Assembly (NCBI RefSeq): GCF_006381105.1
Contig: NZ_VDET01000036.1
Coordinates: forward strand, 1-64,000
DNA from: Flavicella sediminum
Lineage (GTDB): Bacteria > Bacteroidota > Bacteroidia > Flavobacteriales > Flavobacteriaceae
Length of the DNA stretch: 64,000 bases
Direction: 5' to 3'
Shown here: in pieces, positions 1-8,478 of the stretch
Layout: each line of letters opens with the position of its first letter
How positions within the stretch are numbered: position 1 is the first letter of the stretch
Translations under genes and position numbers: made by a program
Notes under the pieces: model-generated
What the model was told of the DNA's origin: nothing
The model's database searches: none
What the model saw: the letters and a program-made list of their open reading frames with translations, nothing else

Positions 1-123
1 ACTTTTGCACCTGATCCATAACTTTCTAGCTTTTACAAACACATTCCTCTTATAAAAATACAGTTCAACCGAACGAGCAAAACCACAACTATTAAAAGAG
101 ACAAAAAAATAGAGCACAAAAAA

Positions 124-150
124 AATCCCCATCTAAATTAGATGGGGATT
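124..150 (-). terminator. Intrinsic terminator of rpsA
   Basis: A 13-bp perfect inverted repeat (arms AATCCCCATCTAA / TTAGATGGGGATT) with almost no loop lies 24 bases beyond the rpsA stop. On the minus strand it is followed by a run of T, so it reads as a rho-independent terminator for rpsA. The 120 bases beyond it to the window edge show no gene. Confidence 0.85.
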
Positions 151-173
151 TTATATGTGTAAAAAAGTAGAAA

Positions 174-1970
174 CTACTCTTTTCCTTCCATTTTTTTCTT
201 CAAGTCAGCAAGACCAGAGATATCTCCAAATGTAGCTTTGTCAGCAGATTCTGCTTTCTTAGCCGCAGCTTTGATATTCTTAACCTCTTCTTCTCTAAAG
301 ATAGCCGTATGAGAAGCAACAATTCTTCTGTATTCTTTGTTGAATTCTAATACTTTAAAGTCAGCAGCATCCCCTTTTCCAAGTTTGCTTCCATCTTCTT
401 TCTCTAAATGACGACCTGGTACGAAAGCCTCAACTCCATCAGCAAAAGTTACAATTGCTCCTTTGTCAGTTTTTTCTTTGATACTACCTGCATGTACTGA
501 ATCGATGCTATAAGTAGCTTCGTGTCCATCCCATGGGTTGTCTTGAGTTTGTTTATGACCTAAGTTTAACTTACGGTTTTCAACATCTAATTCTAAAACT
601 TGAACGTCTAACACATCTCCAACATTTACAAAGTCAGATGGGTGCTTGATTTTCTTAGTCCATGATAAATCAGAAATATAAACCAATCCGTCAATTCCTT
701 CTTCTAGCTCAACGAAAACACCAAAGTTTGTGTAATTTCTTACAGTTCCTTTATGCGCAGAACCTACAGGATATTTCTTTGTAATATCTGTCCATGGATC
801 TGGATGTAATTGTTTGATACCTAAAGACATTTTTCTGTCTTCTCTATCTAAAGTCAATACAACTGCCTCTACTTCATCTCCAACTTTCACAAAGTCTTGA
901 GCTGAACGTAAATGAGTTGACCAAGACATTTCAGAAACGTGGATCAATCCTTCTACTCCTTGGTTTACTTCAATAAACGCACCGTAATCAGCAAGTACTA
1001 CTACTTTACCTTTTACTTTATCACCAACTTTCAATTCAGCATCTAAAGCTTCCCATGGGTGAGCGTTTAATTGTTTCAATCCTAATTGAATTCTTGTTTT
1101 TTGATCATCAAAATCCAAGATTACAACATTTAATTTTTGATCTAATTCAACTACCTCAGATGGGTGATTGATTCTTGACCAAGATAAATCAGTAATATGT
1201 ACCAAACCATCTACTCCTCCTAAATCGATAAATACACCGTAAGAAGTAATGTTTTTAACAATACCTTCAAGAACTTGTCCTTTTTCTAACTTACCAATAA
1301 TCTCTCTTTTTTGGATTTCGATATCCGCCTCAATAAGAGCTTTATGAGAAACTACAACGTTTTTAAATTCGTGGTTGATTTTCACAACTTTGAATTCCAT
1401 TGTTTTATCTACATACTGATCGTAATCTCTAATTGGCTTTACGTCAATTTGAGAACCTGGTAAGAATGCTTCGATTCCGAAAACATCAACAATCATACCT
1501 CCTCTAGTTCTACACTTAACGAAACCGTTAACTACTTCACCAGTTTCCTGAGCGTTGATTACTCTATCCCAAGCTTTGATTACTCTCGCTTTTTTGTGAG
1601 ACAATACTAATTGACCAGAAACGTCTTCTCTTTTATCAACCAATACTTCAACAACATCACCAACAGCTAAGTTAGGGTTGTAACGGAATTCGTTTAAAGA
1701 GATTACACCTTCAGATTTTGAATTGATATCGATGATAGCATCACGCTCAGTAATTCTAGTTACTGTTCCTTCGATAACATCCAACTCATTTACGAAACCT
1801 ACAGTTCCTTCTAAAGCTGAATCAAATTCTTTCAATTTAGCTTCATCTACTGCTTCAATACCTTCTTCGTATTTATGCCAATCGAAATCTGCTAAAAATT
1901 GTTCTGGATTTACAGTTTCAACTGCAGGTACTTCCTGAGCTTCCACTTCGTTTTTTAATTCTTCAGACAT
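174..1970 (-). CDS. rpsA: 30S ribosomal protein S1
   Basis: Ribosomal protein S1 binds mRNA on the small subunit and helps it enter the ribosome. The 598-residue product has an acidic N-terminal segment followed by six S1/OB-fold repeats. The first two (about residues 60-210) are the divergent ribosome-binding type. Repeats 3-5 (about 230-480) carry the canonical pattern G-V-F-V-x-L followed by D-G-L-V-H-I and D-L-S-W. The sixth (about 490-570) ends before a Lys-rich tail. Length and domain count match Bacteroidota S1. The gene is monocistronic: it has its own promoter about 120 bases upstream and a strong terminator just after the stop. The long AT-rich leader is where S1 autoregulation would be expected, but that is inference. 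Confidence 0.98.
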   Translation of the reverse strand: MSEELKNEVEAQEVPAVETVNPEQFLADFDWHKYEEGIEAVDEAKLKEFDSALEGTVGFVNELDVIEGTVTRITERDAIIDINSKSEGVISLNEFRYNPNLAVGDVVEVLVDKREDVSGQLVLSHKKARVIKAWDRVINAQETGEVVNGFVKCRTRGGMIVDVFGIEAFLPGSQIDVKPIRDYDQYVDKTMEFKVVKINHEFKNVVVSHKALIEADIEIQKREIIGKLEKGQVLEGIVKNITSYGVFIDLGGVDGLVHITDLSWSRINHPSEVVELDQKLNVVILDFDDQKTRIQLGLKQLNAHPWEALDAELKVGDKVKGKVVVLADYGAFIEVNQGVEGLIHVSEMSWSTHLRSAQDFVKVGDEVEAVVLTLDREDRKMSLGIKQLHPDPWTDITKKYPVGSAHKGTVRNYTNFGVFVELEEGIDGLVYISDLSWTKKIKHPSDFVNVGDVLDVQVLELDVENRKLNLGHKQTQDNPWDGHEATYSIDSVHAGSIKEKTDKGAIVTFADGVEAFVPGRHLEKEDGSKLGKGDAADFKVLEFNKEYRRIVASHTAIFREEEVKNIKAAAKKAESADKATFGDISGLADLKKKMEGKE

Positions 1971-2092
1971 GTTGTCTTTACTATTTGTATCTTATTGTTA
2001 ACCAGATTATTTAAACGAAATCAACCCTAAGAGATTGTTAGTTATAAAATATATATTTCCTTTTCTTAAATCTGTACTCGTAAAAAGGAGTG

Positions 2093-2123
2093 CAAATTTA
2101 CATCTAATTATCTAATTTACCAA
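2093..2123 (-). promoter_or_regulatory. rpsA promoter
   Basis: On the minus strand a TTG (2121-2123) is followed after exactly 20 bases by TAAATTTG (2093-2100). This matches the Bacteroidota primary-sigma pattern TTG-N19/20-TAnnTTTG. It predicts a start near 2088 and a 5' leader of about 115 nt before rpsA. Confidence 0.75.
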
Positions 2124-2309
2124 CAATTAAAACCGAGAATATATTTATTTCTAAAATTTTCTTTTATCTCAAAACGGACAAGTTCTATATTTTCTTAAAT
2201 TTTTAAGTACCAACAGATTAGCTCATCAAACCAAACAACCACAAATATTCTTCAATTTTTAGCCAATCCTTTTAACAGGATGTTAACAGCGCTACCATAA
2301 TGGTATCCT

Positions 2310-2317
2310 TATTTTTG
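2310..2317 (+). promoter_or_regulatory. Putative -7 box for the lipoprotein gene at 2341
   Basis: TATTTTTG fits TAnnTTTG and sits 23 bases before the ATG. No clear TTG -33 element lies 19-20 bases upstream, so the assignment is moderate. Confidence 0.4.
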
Positions 2318-2340
2318 TTCTGTGTCTAAACCTAATTAGT

Positions 2341-3708
2341 ATGACTAAATATTTACTTTATACGTTTCTTGTTGTTTTAGGGATGAGCTGTAAAAACCAG
2401 TCTCACTCTGAAAAAGACGCTATTTATTTCGGTGGTCAGGTCATCAATCCAAACAGCAACTTTATAACCTTAAAAAAAGGTGAATCAGTTATAGACACAC
2501 TCTTCTTAAACGAAGAAAATCACTTTCTAAAAAAATACAACCATCTAGAAGAAGGCTTGTATACGTTTTATCATGGTAGTGAATTGCAGTATGTTTTTTT
2601 AGAAAAATCTGACAGTATCATGATTAATTTAAATACTTTAGACTTTGATCAATCTTTAGTTTTTTCAGGTCATGGTTCTGATAAAAACGAATACTTGGTC
2701 AATCTTTTTTTAGAAAACGAAAAAGATGATTATTCATTTAGAACACATTACAATCTTTCTCCTATTGAATTTAAAGACAAGGTTACCTTATTAAAAGAAT
2801 TGCGCGATGTACAACTAGAAGAATTCTTAATCGAGCATCCTGAAATTTCTGATGACTTTATCAACCTAGCTAGAGCAACCATAAAATATCCACTATTTAA
2901 AAAGATGGAATACTATCCTTTGGCTCACAAAAAAATAACACATGCCGATTCATTTCCAAAACTGAGTGAACAGTTCTATGACTATCGCGAGCACACAAAT
3001 ATTAACGACAGTACCTTAATTGGCTATTATGCTTATACAGGTTATATTATCAATTATTTATACAATCAGTCGTTTTGTAATTTAAAAGCAAAAAAAGATT
3101 CTAGCTGTTCCGTTCGAATTTGCTTTTTTAAATCAGTGGACAAAAATATTCATCTTAAAAACTTTAAAAACCAATTGTTGATGGGGAACATTTTGCACAA
3201 TCTTATTCAAGACAACAACGATGATCTAGAAGTTTTAAATCTATTCTTAAAAATTTCTACAGATAAAAAAGACATTAAAAATATTGAGAAATTAATTTCA
3301 GATAAAGAAACTCTCAAAAAAGATCAAATTTTAGAAGATTTTGAAATCATTACAAAGGAAGGCGTAAAAACCAGTATTTACAAAGTTTCAAACAAAAAGA
3401 AAACCATACTTTATTATTGGTCTGATCATTTTGTAAAGCCTGAATATTTAACCAACAGAATTCAATACTTATCAAAAAAGCATCCGAACATTGCTTTTAT
3501 TGGAATCAACACAGATTTACAAAACAAGAATTCTGCACAAGGATTAGAACCTTATTATTTAACCCAAACTAGTGAGGGTCACAAATACAATACCAGTGGT
3601 TTTCCAAGAACCATACTTTTATCTGAAAATGGAATTGTTGCAAATAGTTATACAAATATTACAGACAACAAGTTCTCGAAACATCTAGAGGCTTTTCAAA
3701 ATAACTAG
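2341..3708 (+). CDS. Thioredoxin-fold (TlpA-like) lipoprotein lacking the CxxC motif
   Basis: The N-terminus is a lipoprotein signal with the lipobox ending at Cys17 (LGMSC), so the protein should be membrane-anchored and periplasmic. Residues about 28-115 resemble the beta-rich N-terminal domain of Bacteroidota TlpA-like proteins (DUF4369 type). A helical middle follows. From about residue 340 to the end there is a thioredoxin-like fold with a strand ILYYW, a helix, IAFIGINTD and a GFP-R cis-proline segment near 419. The place of the catalytic W-C-x-x-C is W-S-D-H-F, so both redox cysteines are missing and disulfide exchange is unlikely. It stands alone between rpsA and the helicase, with its own probable promoter. 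Function is unknown; a binding or chaperone role is only a guess. Confidence 0.7.
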   Translation: MTKYLLYTFLVVLGMSCKNQSHSEKDAIYFGGQVINPNSNFITLKKGESVIDTLFLNEENHFLKKYNHLEEGLYTFYHGSELQYVFLEKSDSIMINLNTLDFDQSLVFSGHGSDKNEYLVNLFLENEKDDYSFRTHYNLSPIEFKDKVTLLKELRDVQLEEFLIEHPEISDDFINLARATIKYPLFKKMEYYPLAHKKITHADSFPKLSEQFYDYREHTNINDSTLIGYYAYTGYIINYLYNQSFCNLKAKKDSSCSVRICFFKSVDKNIHLKNFKNQLLMGNILHNLIQDNNDDLEVLNLFLKISTDKKDIKNIEKLISDKETLKKDQILEDFEIITKEGVKTSIYKVSNKKKTILYYWSDHFVKPEYLTNRIQYLSKKHPNIAFIGINTDLQNKNSAQGLEPYYLTQTSEGHKYNTSGFPRTILLSENGIVANSYTNITDNKFSKHLEAFQNN

Positions 3709-3739
3709 GTCTTTATTAGATTAATGCAACTATTAGGCG

Positions 3740-3747
3740 TACCTTTG
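3740..3747 (+). promoter_or_regulatory. Putative -7 box of the DEAD-box helicase gene
   Basis: TACCTTTG fits TAnnTTTG and predicts transcription starting near 3752, leaving a leader of about 60 nt. A -33 TTG is not obvious. Confidence 0.45.
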
Positions 3748-3810
3748 CCAACTTTTAACACTGACTGGCAAGATAGCGATATTATTTTGTAAGTCAATAA
3801 CTTATATATA

Positions 3811-5721
3811 ATGTCGACATTCAAAGAACTAGGATTAAATGATGAAATCCTAAAAGCACTAACCGATTTAGGATATGAAACTCCTTCGGAAATTCAAGAA
3901 AAAGCAGTTCCTCAAGTAATTGCATCTACACAAGATTTAAAAGCCTTTGCACAAACAGGAACAGGAAAAACGGCTGCATTTAGTTTGCCAATTTTACAAA
4001 ATCTTGACGCCAGCAGTAAAGCAACACAAGCAATCATACTTTCTCCTACAAGAGAATTAGCGGTTCAAATTGGAAAAAACATCCAAGATTTCTCTAAATA
4101 CATGAAAGGAGTAAATGTACTTACCGTTTATGGTGGTGCAAATATCCAAGACCAAATTAGAGGATTAAACAAAGGTGTACAAATTGTTGTTGGTACTCCT
4201 GGACGTACTGTTGATTTAATTAAAAGAAGAGCACTTAAACTTGACAACGTAAAATGGTTGATCTTAGATGAAGCAGATGAAATGCTGAACATGGGATTTA
4301 AAGATGAACTGGATCAAGTATTAGAAGTAACTCCGGATAGCAAACAAACATTATTGTTCTCGGCAACATTCCCAAGAGAAGTGGAATCAATTGCTAAGAA
4401 CTACATGAATAATCCGGTAGAAATTACTGCTGGAACTAAAAACACAGGTTCTGATAATGTTGAAAACCAATACTATTTAGTTACCGAAAGAAACAGATAT
4501 CCTGCATTAAGAAGAGTTTGTGATTCAAATCCTGATGTATACGGAATTGTATTCTGTAGAACCAAAAGAGAAACAGCTCAAGTAGCTGAAAACTTAATTG
4601 AAGACGGTTACAATGCCGATGCTTTGCACGGAGATTTATCTCAAGCACAACGTGATGGTGTTATGCAAAAGTTTAGAAATAAAAGTTTACAGATATTAGT
4701 AGCAACAGATGTTGCCGCTCGTGGGTTAGATGTAAACAACCTAACACATGTAATCAACTATAAATTACCAGATCAAACAGAAGCATACACACATAGAAGT
4801 GGTAGAACTGGTAGAGCTGGAAACAAAGGTATTTCTATTGCTTTAGTTACCAACAAAGAAATGGGTAAATTAAGACCTATTGAAAGAAAGCTAAAAAAGA
4901 AATTTGAAAAAATGATGGTACCTACAGGTGAAGAAATCTGTAAAAGCCAATTGTTTAGCTTAATAAATAACGTAAAAGAAACGGAAGTAAACGAAGAGCA
5001 AATCGGAACTTACTTAGTAGATATTTACGCTAGTTTAGAAGGACTTAATCGTGAAGAATTAGTTCAAAAATTTGTCTCTGTTGAATTCAATAAATTCTTA
5101 AAGCATTACGCAAATTCAAGAGATTTGAATGATTCTGAAAGAGAAACTAGAAGCGACGATAGAGGAAGATCTAGAGATGATGAAAACATGACGCGTTTCT
5201 TTATCAACTTAGGTAGAAAAGACGAATTGAATCCAGGGAAATTAATTGGATTGATCAACGAGCAAAAAATAACTGACAATGTAGAAATAGGTCAAATAGA
5301 AATATTAGATACTTTTTCTTTCTTTGAATTGGATAAAAACTTTACAGAAGAAACTATTGGTGCCTTTGTAGACACTACTTTTAATGGTAGAAATGTAAAT
5401 GTTGAAATTACAGAAAAGAAAAAACGTTCTGGTTCAGGTGGCGGCGGAAGAAGACGTGGCGGTGAAGAACGCAACAGAGGAAGAGGAAGACGTTTTGAAG
5501 CAAAAGGTGGAAGATCTGATAGACCAGAAAGAAGCAGAAGAGAAGGTGGTAGCGATAGACCTGAGAGAAGAAGCGGAGACCGTCCCGAAAGAAGAAGTTC
5601 TGACAGACCGGAAAGAAGAAGCAGCGATCGTCCTGACAGAAGTGACCGCAGTAGTTCTAGCGAAAGAAGAAGTTCTGACAGACCTGATAGAAGTGCAGGA
5701 TTTGGAAGACGCAGAAGCTAA
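3811..5721 (+). CDS. deaD: DEAD-box ATP-dependent RNA helicase, DeaD/CsdA type with DbpA-like RNA-binding domain
   Basis: This 636-residue cytoplasmic helicase should unwind structured RNA in ribosome assembly or mRNA decay. The Q motif lies at the N-terminus, motif I AQTGTGKT near 47, the DEAD box near 154, SAT near 184, and motif VI HRSGRTGRAG near 330. Residues about 455-530 form a DbpA-type RNA-binding domain, as in DeaD/CsdA. The last about 100 residues are low-complexity: a Gly/Arg stretch, then repeated units of the type S-D-R-P-E-R-R, probably disordered and RNA-binding. A leader of about 60 nt and a strong terminator suggest a single-gene unit. The second helicase of the window (RhlE type, 14.5 kb) lacks the RNA-binding domain. 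Confidence 0.93.
   Translation: MSTFKELGLNDEILKALTDLGYETPSEIQEKAVPQVIASTQDLKAFAQTGTGKTAAFSLPILQNLDASSKATQAIILSPTRELAVQIGKNIQDFSKYMKGVNVLTVYGGANIQDQIRGLNKGVQIVVGTPGRTVDLIKRRALKLDNVKWLILDEADEMLNMGFKDELDQVLEVTPDSKQTLLFSATFPREVESIAKNYMNNPVEITAGTKNTGSDNVENQYYLVTERNRYPALRRVCDSNPDVYGIVFCRTKRETAQVAENLIEDGYNADALHGDLSQAQRDGVMQKFRNKSLQILVATDVAARGLDVNNLTHVINYKLPDQTEAYTHRSGRTGRAGNKGISIALVTNKEMGKLRPIERKLKKKFEKMMVPTGEEICKSQLFSLINNVKETEVNEEQIGTYLVDIYASLEGLNREELVQKFVSVEFNKFLKHYANSRDLNDSERETRSDDRGRSRDDENMTRFFINLGRKDELNPGKLIGLINEQKITDNVEIGQIEILDTFSFFELDKNFTEETIGAFVDTTFNGRNVNVEITEKKKRSGSGGGGRRRGGEERNRGRGRRFEAKGGRSDRPERSRREGGSDRPERRSGDRPERRSSDRPERRSSDRPDRSDRSSSSERRSSDRPDRSAGFGRRRS
5406..5718 (+). repeat. Low-complexity repeat encoding the Arg/Ser-rich helicase tail
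   Basis: The 3' end of the helicase gene is a degenerate tandem repeat of roughly 21-30 bases encoding R-S-(S/G)-D-R-P-(E/D)-R units. Such tracts change length easily by slippage. They also create long spurious frames on both strands here. Confidence 0.75.
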
Positions 5722-5743
5722 ACACAATACATAGTATATTAAG

Positions 5744-5775
5744 AAAGCAGGAAATTTATTTTTCCTGCTTTTTTT
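5744..5775 (+). terminator. Intrinsic terminator after the helicase gene
   Basis: An 11-bp stem (AAAGCAGGAAA / TTTCCTGCTTT) with a 6-base loop is followed by a T-run, 22 bases after the stop codon. Confidence 0.85.
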
Positions 5776-5831
5776 ATGTTCAGACCAAACAACAAGCTTA
5801 CTTTTTAACATGATTTTTTGGTTTAAAAAAG

Positions 5832-5839
5832 TATCTTTG
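5832..5839 (+). promoter_or_regulatory. -7 box of rlmD, almost touching the start codon
   Basis: TATCTTTG fits TAnnTTTG exactly and ends only 4 bases before the ATG at 5844. Transcription would begin at or next to the start codon, predicting a leaderless or nearly leaderless mRNA. Confidence 0.55.
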
Positions 5840-5843
5840 CAGC

Positions 5844-7253
5844 ATGAGTAGAAAAAAGAAAAATTACACCTTTGAAAATATAGAAGTTGTAGATGCTGGT
5901 GCCAGAGGAAAGTCAGTAGCAAAGGCTCCGGACGGCCGAGTTATTTTTTTAACAAATGCCATTCCTGGAGATATTGTAGATATTAGAACCGGAAGAAAGC
6001 GCAAAGCCTATTTTGAAGGTACCGCTACAAAATTCCACAAGTATTCGGATAAAAGAGCCGAACCCGCTTGTGTACATTTTGAACATTGTGGTGGTTGCAA
6101 ATGGCAACATATGAAATATGAAGACCAACTTTTTTACAAAGAAAAAGAGGTGACCAATAACTTACAAAGAATTGGACATATTGAATTGCCAAAGGTCACT
6201 CCTATTTTAGGTTGTGAAGAGCAATATTTCTACAGAAATAAAATGGAATTTTCTTTTTCTAGCAACCGTTGGTTAACCTATGAAGAAATAAACTCTGAAG
6301 AGGAAGTAGACAGTAAAAATGCCTTAGGCTTTCACATTTCAGGAATGTGGGACAAAATTTTAGATGTTGAAAAATGCCATTTACAAGAAGATCCTTCGAA
6401 TGATATTAGAAACAGCATCAAAGAATTTGCGATTGCAAATGCTATAGAATTTTTCGATCCAAGAGCACAAGATGGATTACTTAGAACATTAATGCTTCGT
6501 ATTGTTTCAACAGGAGAAATCATGTTGGTGATCCAATTCTACAAAGAACATAAGGAAAAAAGAGAATTATTGCTAAATTTCGTTTTAGAAAAATTCCCGC
6601 AAATCACTTCGCTTCAATACATTATCAACGGAAAAGCAAACGATACTATCTACGATCAAAAAATAGAATTATTTGCAGGTCGTGATCACATATTTGAAGA
6701 AATGGAAGGTTTGCGTTTTAAAATAAATGCCAAATCTTTTTACCAAACCAATTCTAAACAAGCCTACGAATTGTACAAAGTGACTCGTAACCTTGCCGGA
6801 CTAACTGGTGAAGAATTAGTTTACGATTTGTATACAGGAACAGGAACCATTGCTCAATTTGTTGCTAAAAAAGCAAAAAAAGTTATTGGTGTTGAGTCGG
6901 TACCAGAAGCTATTGAAGATGCCAAAAGAAATGCAGAATTCAATGCAATTGACAATGTAGAATTCTATGTTGGTGATATGAAAGATGTATTTACTTCTGA
7001 ATTTATTGACAAACACGGAAAACCAGATGTTATTATTACCGATCCTCCAAGAGACGGAATGCACAAAAAGGTTGTTGAACAAATCTTAAAAATTGCACCA
7101 AAAAGAGTGGTCTATGTAAGTTGTAATTCTGCCACTCAAGCTAGAGATTTAAGCTTGATGAAAGAACAATACAAAGTCGCCAATACACAAGCGGTAGATA
7201 TGTTTCCACAAACGCATCATGTTGAAAACGTGGTACTTTTAGAACTGATTTAA
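5844..7253 (+). CDS. rlmD: 23S rRNA (uracil-5-)-methyltransferase, RlmD/RumA family
   Basis: The enzyme methylates C5 of a uridine in 23S rRNA, or a related RNA site, using SAM. The N-terminal about 65 residues form a TRAM RNA-binding domain. An iron-sulfur ligand set follows (C-x5-C-x2-C in PACVHFEHCGGC, with a fourth Cys in VEKCHL near 175). The C-terminal Rossmann methyltransferase domain has YDLYTGTGT as the SAM motif, DPPRDG near 400 and the catalytic cysteine in YVSCNS near 430. At 469 residues it is typical. The ATG is chosen because the TRAM domain begins directly after it. The two small genes that follow are its usual partners in this family. Exact target (U1939 or another site) is not decidable here. 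Confidence 0.9.
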   Translation: MSRKKKNYTFENIEVVDAGARGKSVAKAPDGRVIFLTNAIPGDIVDIRTGRKRKAYFEGTATKFHKYSDKRAEPACVHFEHCGGCKWQHMKYEDQLFYKEKEVTNNLQRIGHIELPKVTPILGCEEQYFYRNKMEFSFSSNRWLTYEEINSEEEVDSKNALGFHISGMWDKILDVEKCHLQEDPSNDIRNSIKEFAIANAIEFFDPRAQDGLLRTLMLRIVSTGEIMLVIQFYKEHKEKRELLLNFVLEKFPQITSLQYIINGKANDTIYDQKIELFAGRDHIFEEMEGLRFKINAKSFYQTNSKQAYELYKVTRNLAGLTGEELVYDLYTGTGTIAQFVAKKAKKVIGVESVPEAIEDAKRNAEFNAIDNVEFYVGDMKDVFTSEFIDKHGKPDVIITDPPRDGMHKKVVEQILKIAPKRVVYVSCNSATQARDLSLMKEQYKVANTQAVDMFPQTHHVENVVLLELI

Positions 7254-7270
7254 AAAATCATTTATTCTGT

Positions 7271-7720
7271 ATGAAAAAATATGTATTTGCTTTATTCGTT
7301 GCACTTGTCGGTATTTATTCCTGTGAAATTGATGATTTTTGTAGTCTAGAAACGACGCCTCGATTGATTATTAGTTTTTATGATGTTGAGGATCCAACAG
7401 AATACAAAGAAGTGCCACTATATGCTTGGGCCAATGAAATGGATTCTATTTACAATGCCGTAATTGTTGATTCTATTTACATCCCCTTAGACCCTAGTGC
7501 AAATTCGATTACCTATAAATTATCTCATACAAAAGAAGTTGATCAAATAGATTTCACCTACGAAGTAGATGATGTTTTTGTTTCAGAATCTTGTGGATTT
7601 AAATCTACTTTTAAAAATTTAAAAATTGTATCCAATACCAACGTATGGATACAACGAATTGATATCAGCAACGCCATAATTGAAAACGAAACACAAGCAC
7701 ATGTTAAAATATATCATTAG
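7271..7720 (+). CDS. DUF6452 family lipoprotein
   Basis: A 149-residue secreted lipoprotein with signal peptide and lipobox ending at Cys18 (GIYSC). After it come a Cys in DDFCSLE and a beta-rich body (PRLIISFYDV, IPLDPSANSITYKL), the pattern of the Flavobacteriaceae family DUF6452, whose function is unknown. It starts 17 bases after rlmD and its end overlaps the next gene, so the three genes are likely co-transcribed. The overlap and conserved pairing suggest that this protein and the DUF6048 protein act together at the cell envelope, which is inference. Confidence 0.75.
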   Translation: MKKYVFALFVALVGIYSCEIDDFCSLETTPRLIISFYDVEDPTEYKEVPLYAWANEMDSIYNAVIVDSIYIPLDPSANSITYKLSHTKEVDQIDFTYEVDDVFVSESCGFKSTFKNLKIVSNTNVWIQRIDISNAIIENETQAHVKIYH

Positions 7721-8420
7721 TCTTTGTTTGGTGTTTTCTTTTATCACGGCCAGTGCTCAAAAAGAAAAAAAAGCAAGCGTACAAGATTCAATTGTTTACA
7801 AAAAGAAATACGGATTGCGTGTTGGTGCCGACCTTAGCAAATTGATCATTGGTGCAAGAGATGCTAATTTTAGCGGCCTTGAATTGGTGGCTGATTACCG
7901 CCTAAGAAAAGATTTTTATTTGGCAGGTGAAATTGGATTTATTGAAAAAACGTCTGAAGAAGACAATTACAATTTTACCACTAAAGGTTCTTATATAAAT
8001 CTAGGAATCAACATCAACACCTTTAAGAATTGGTTGGAAATGGACAATGAAATTTACTATGGAGCACGTTATGGCTTTAGTACTTTTTCGCAAACCTTAA
8101 ACAGCTATACGGTCTTTCAACAAGGAACAGATACAGGCGATTTAAGTACAGCGTATTTTAAGCCAAAAACTATTGAAGCCAATGAAAAATTTGACAGTCT
8201 ATCTGCACATTGGATTTCTTTTGTTTTAGGAATGAAAGTCGAGACCTTTAAAAACTTATATTTAGGAGCTAGCATCAATTTTTCCAAATTATTAGGAGCA
8301 AGCGAACCGAATAATTTTAAAAACTTATACATTCCTGGTTTTAACAAAGTCTACGCAACAAATTCTAGCGTAAGTTTTAACTATACAATCAGCTATAGAA
8401 TCCCTCTGTATAAAAAATAA
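7701..8420 (+). CDS. DUF6048 family secreted protein
   Basis: The product is about 239 residues with an N-terminal signal peptide (MLKYIISLCL then TASAQ). It continues as a probable small beta-barrel or beta-rich outer-membrane-type protein: alternating strands such as YGLRVGADLSKL, FYLAGEIGF and a terminal ISYRIPLYKK. This is the DUF6048 pattern. The start is set at ATG 7701; a TTG 21 bases earlier would put charged residues before the signal peptide. It overlaps the 3' end of the DUF6452 gene by 20 bases, consistent with coupled translation. Function unknown; an outer-membrane location is inferred. Confidence 0.75.
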   Translation: MLKYIISLCLVFSFITASAQKEKKASVQDSIVYKKKYGLRVGADLSKLIIGARDANFSGLELVADYRLRKDFYLAGEIGFIEKTSEEDNYNFTTKGSYINLGININTFKNWLEMDNEIYYGARYGFSTFSQTLNSYTVFQQGTDTGDLSTAYFKPKTIEANEKFDSLSAHWISFVLGMKVETFKNLYLGASINFSKLLGASEPNNFKNLYIPGFNKVYATNSSVSFNYTISYRIPLYKK

Positions 8421-8478
8421 TACAGCTTTTTTAAAACTGTTTTTTTCAATAACTTGAACTCCTTTAACTAGCAAAAGA

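Larger units (their letters stand above)
1971..2340. other. Divergent intergenic region rpsA / thioredoxin-fold lipoprotein
   Basis: These 370 bases hold the rpsA leader and promoter on the minus strand and, at the other end, a TATTTTTG -7-like box on the plus strand (2310-2317) for the next gene. No further open frame or RNA gene was recognised. Confidence 0.6.

Noticed and set aside
5399-5734. 111-codon plus-strand frame, alternate to the helicase tail
   Set aside because: Low-complexity Glu/Lys/Val product created by the same repeat in a shifted frame; no start signal.
5434-5922. 162-codon minus-strand frame over the helicase tail
   Set aside because: It is a by-product of the repetitive Arg/Ser codons; the product is low-complexity Ser/Thr, and it runs through the helicase terminator and the rlmD promoter.
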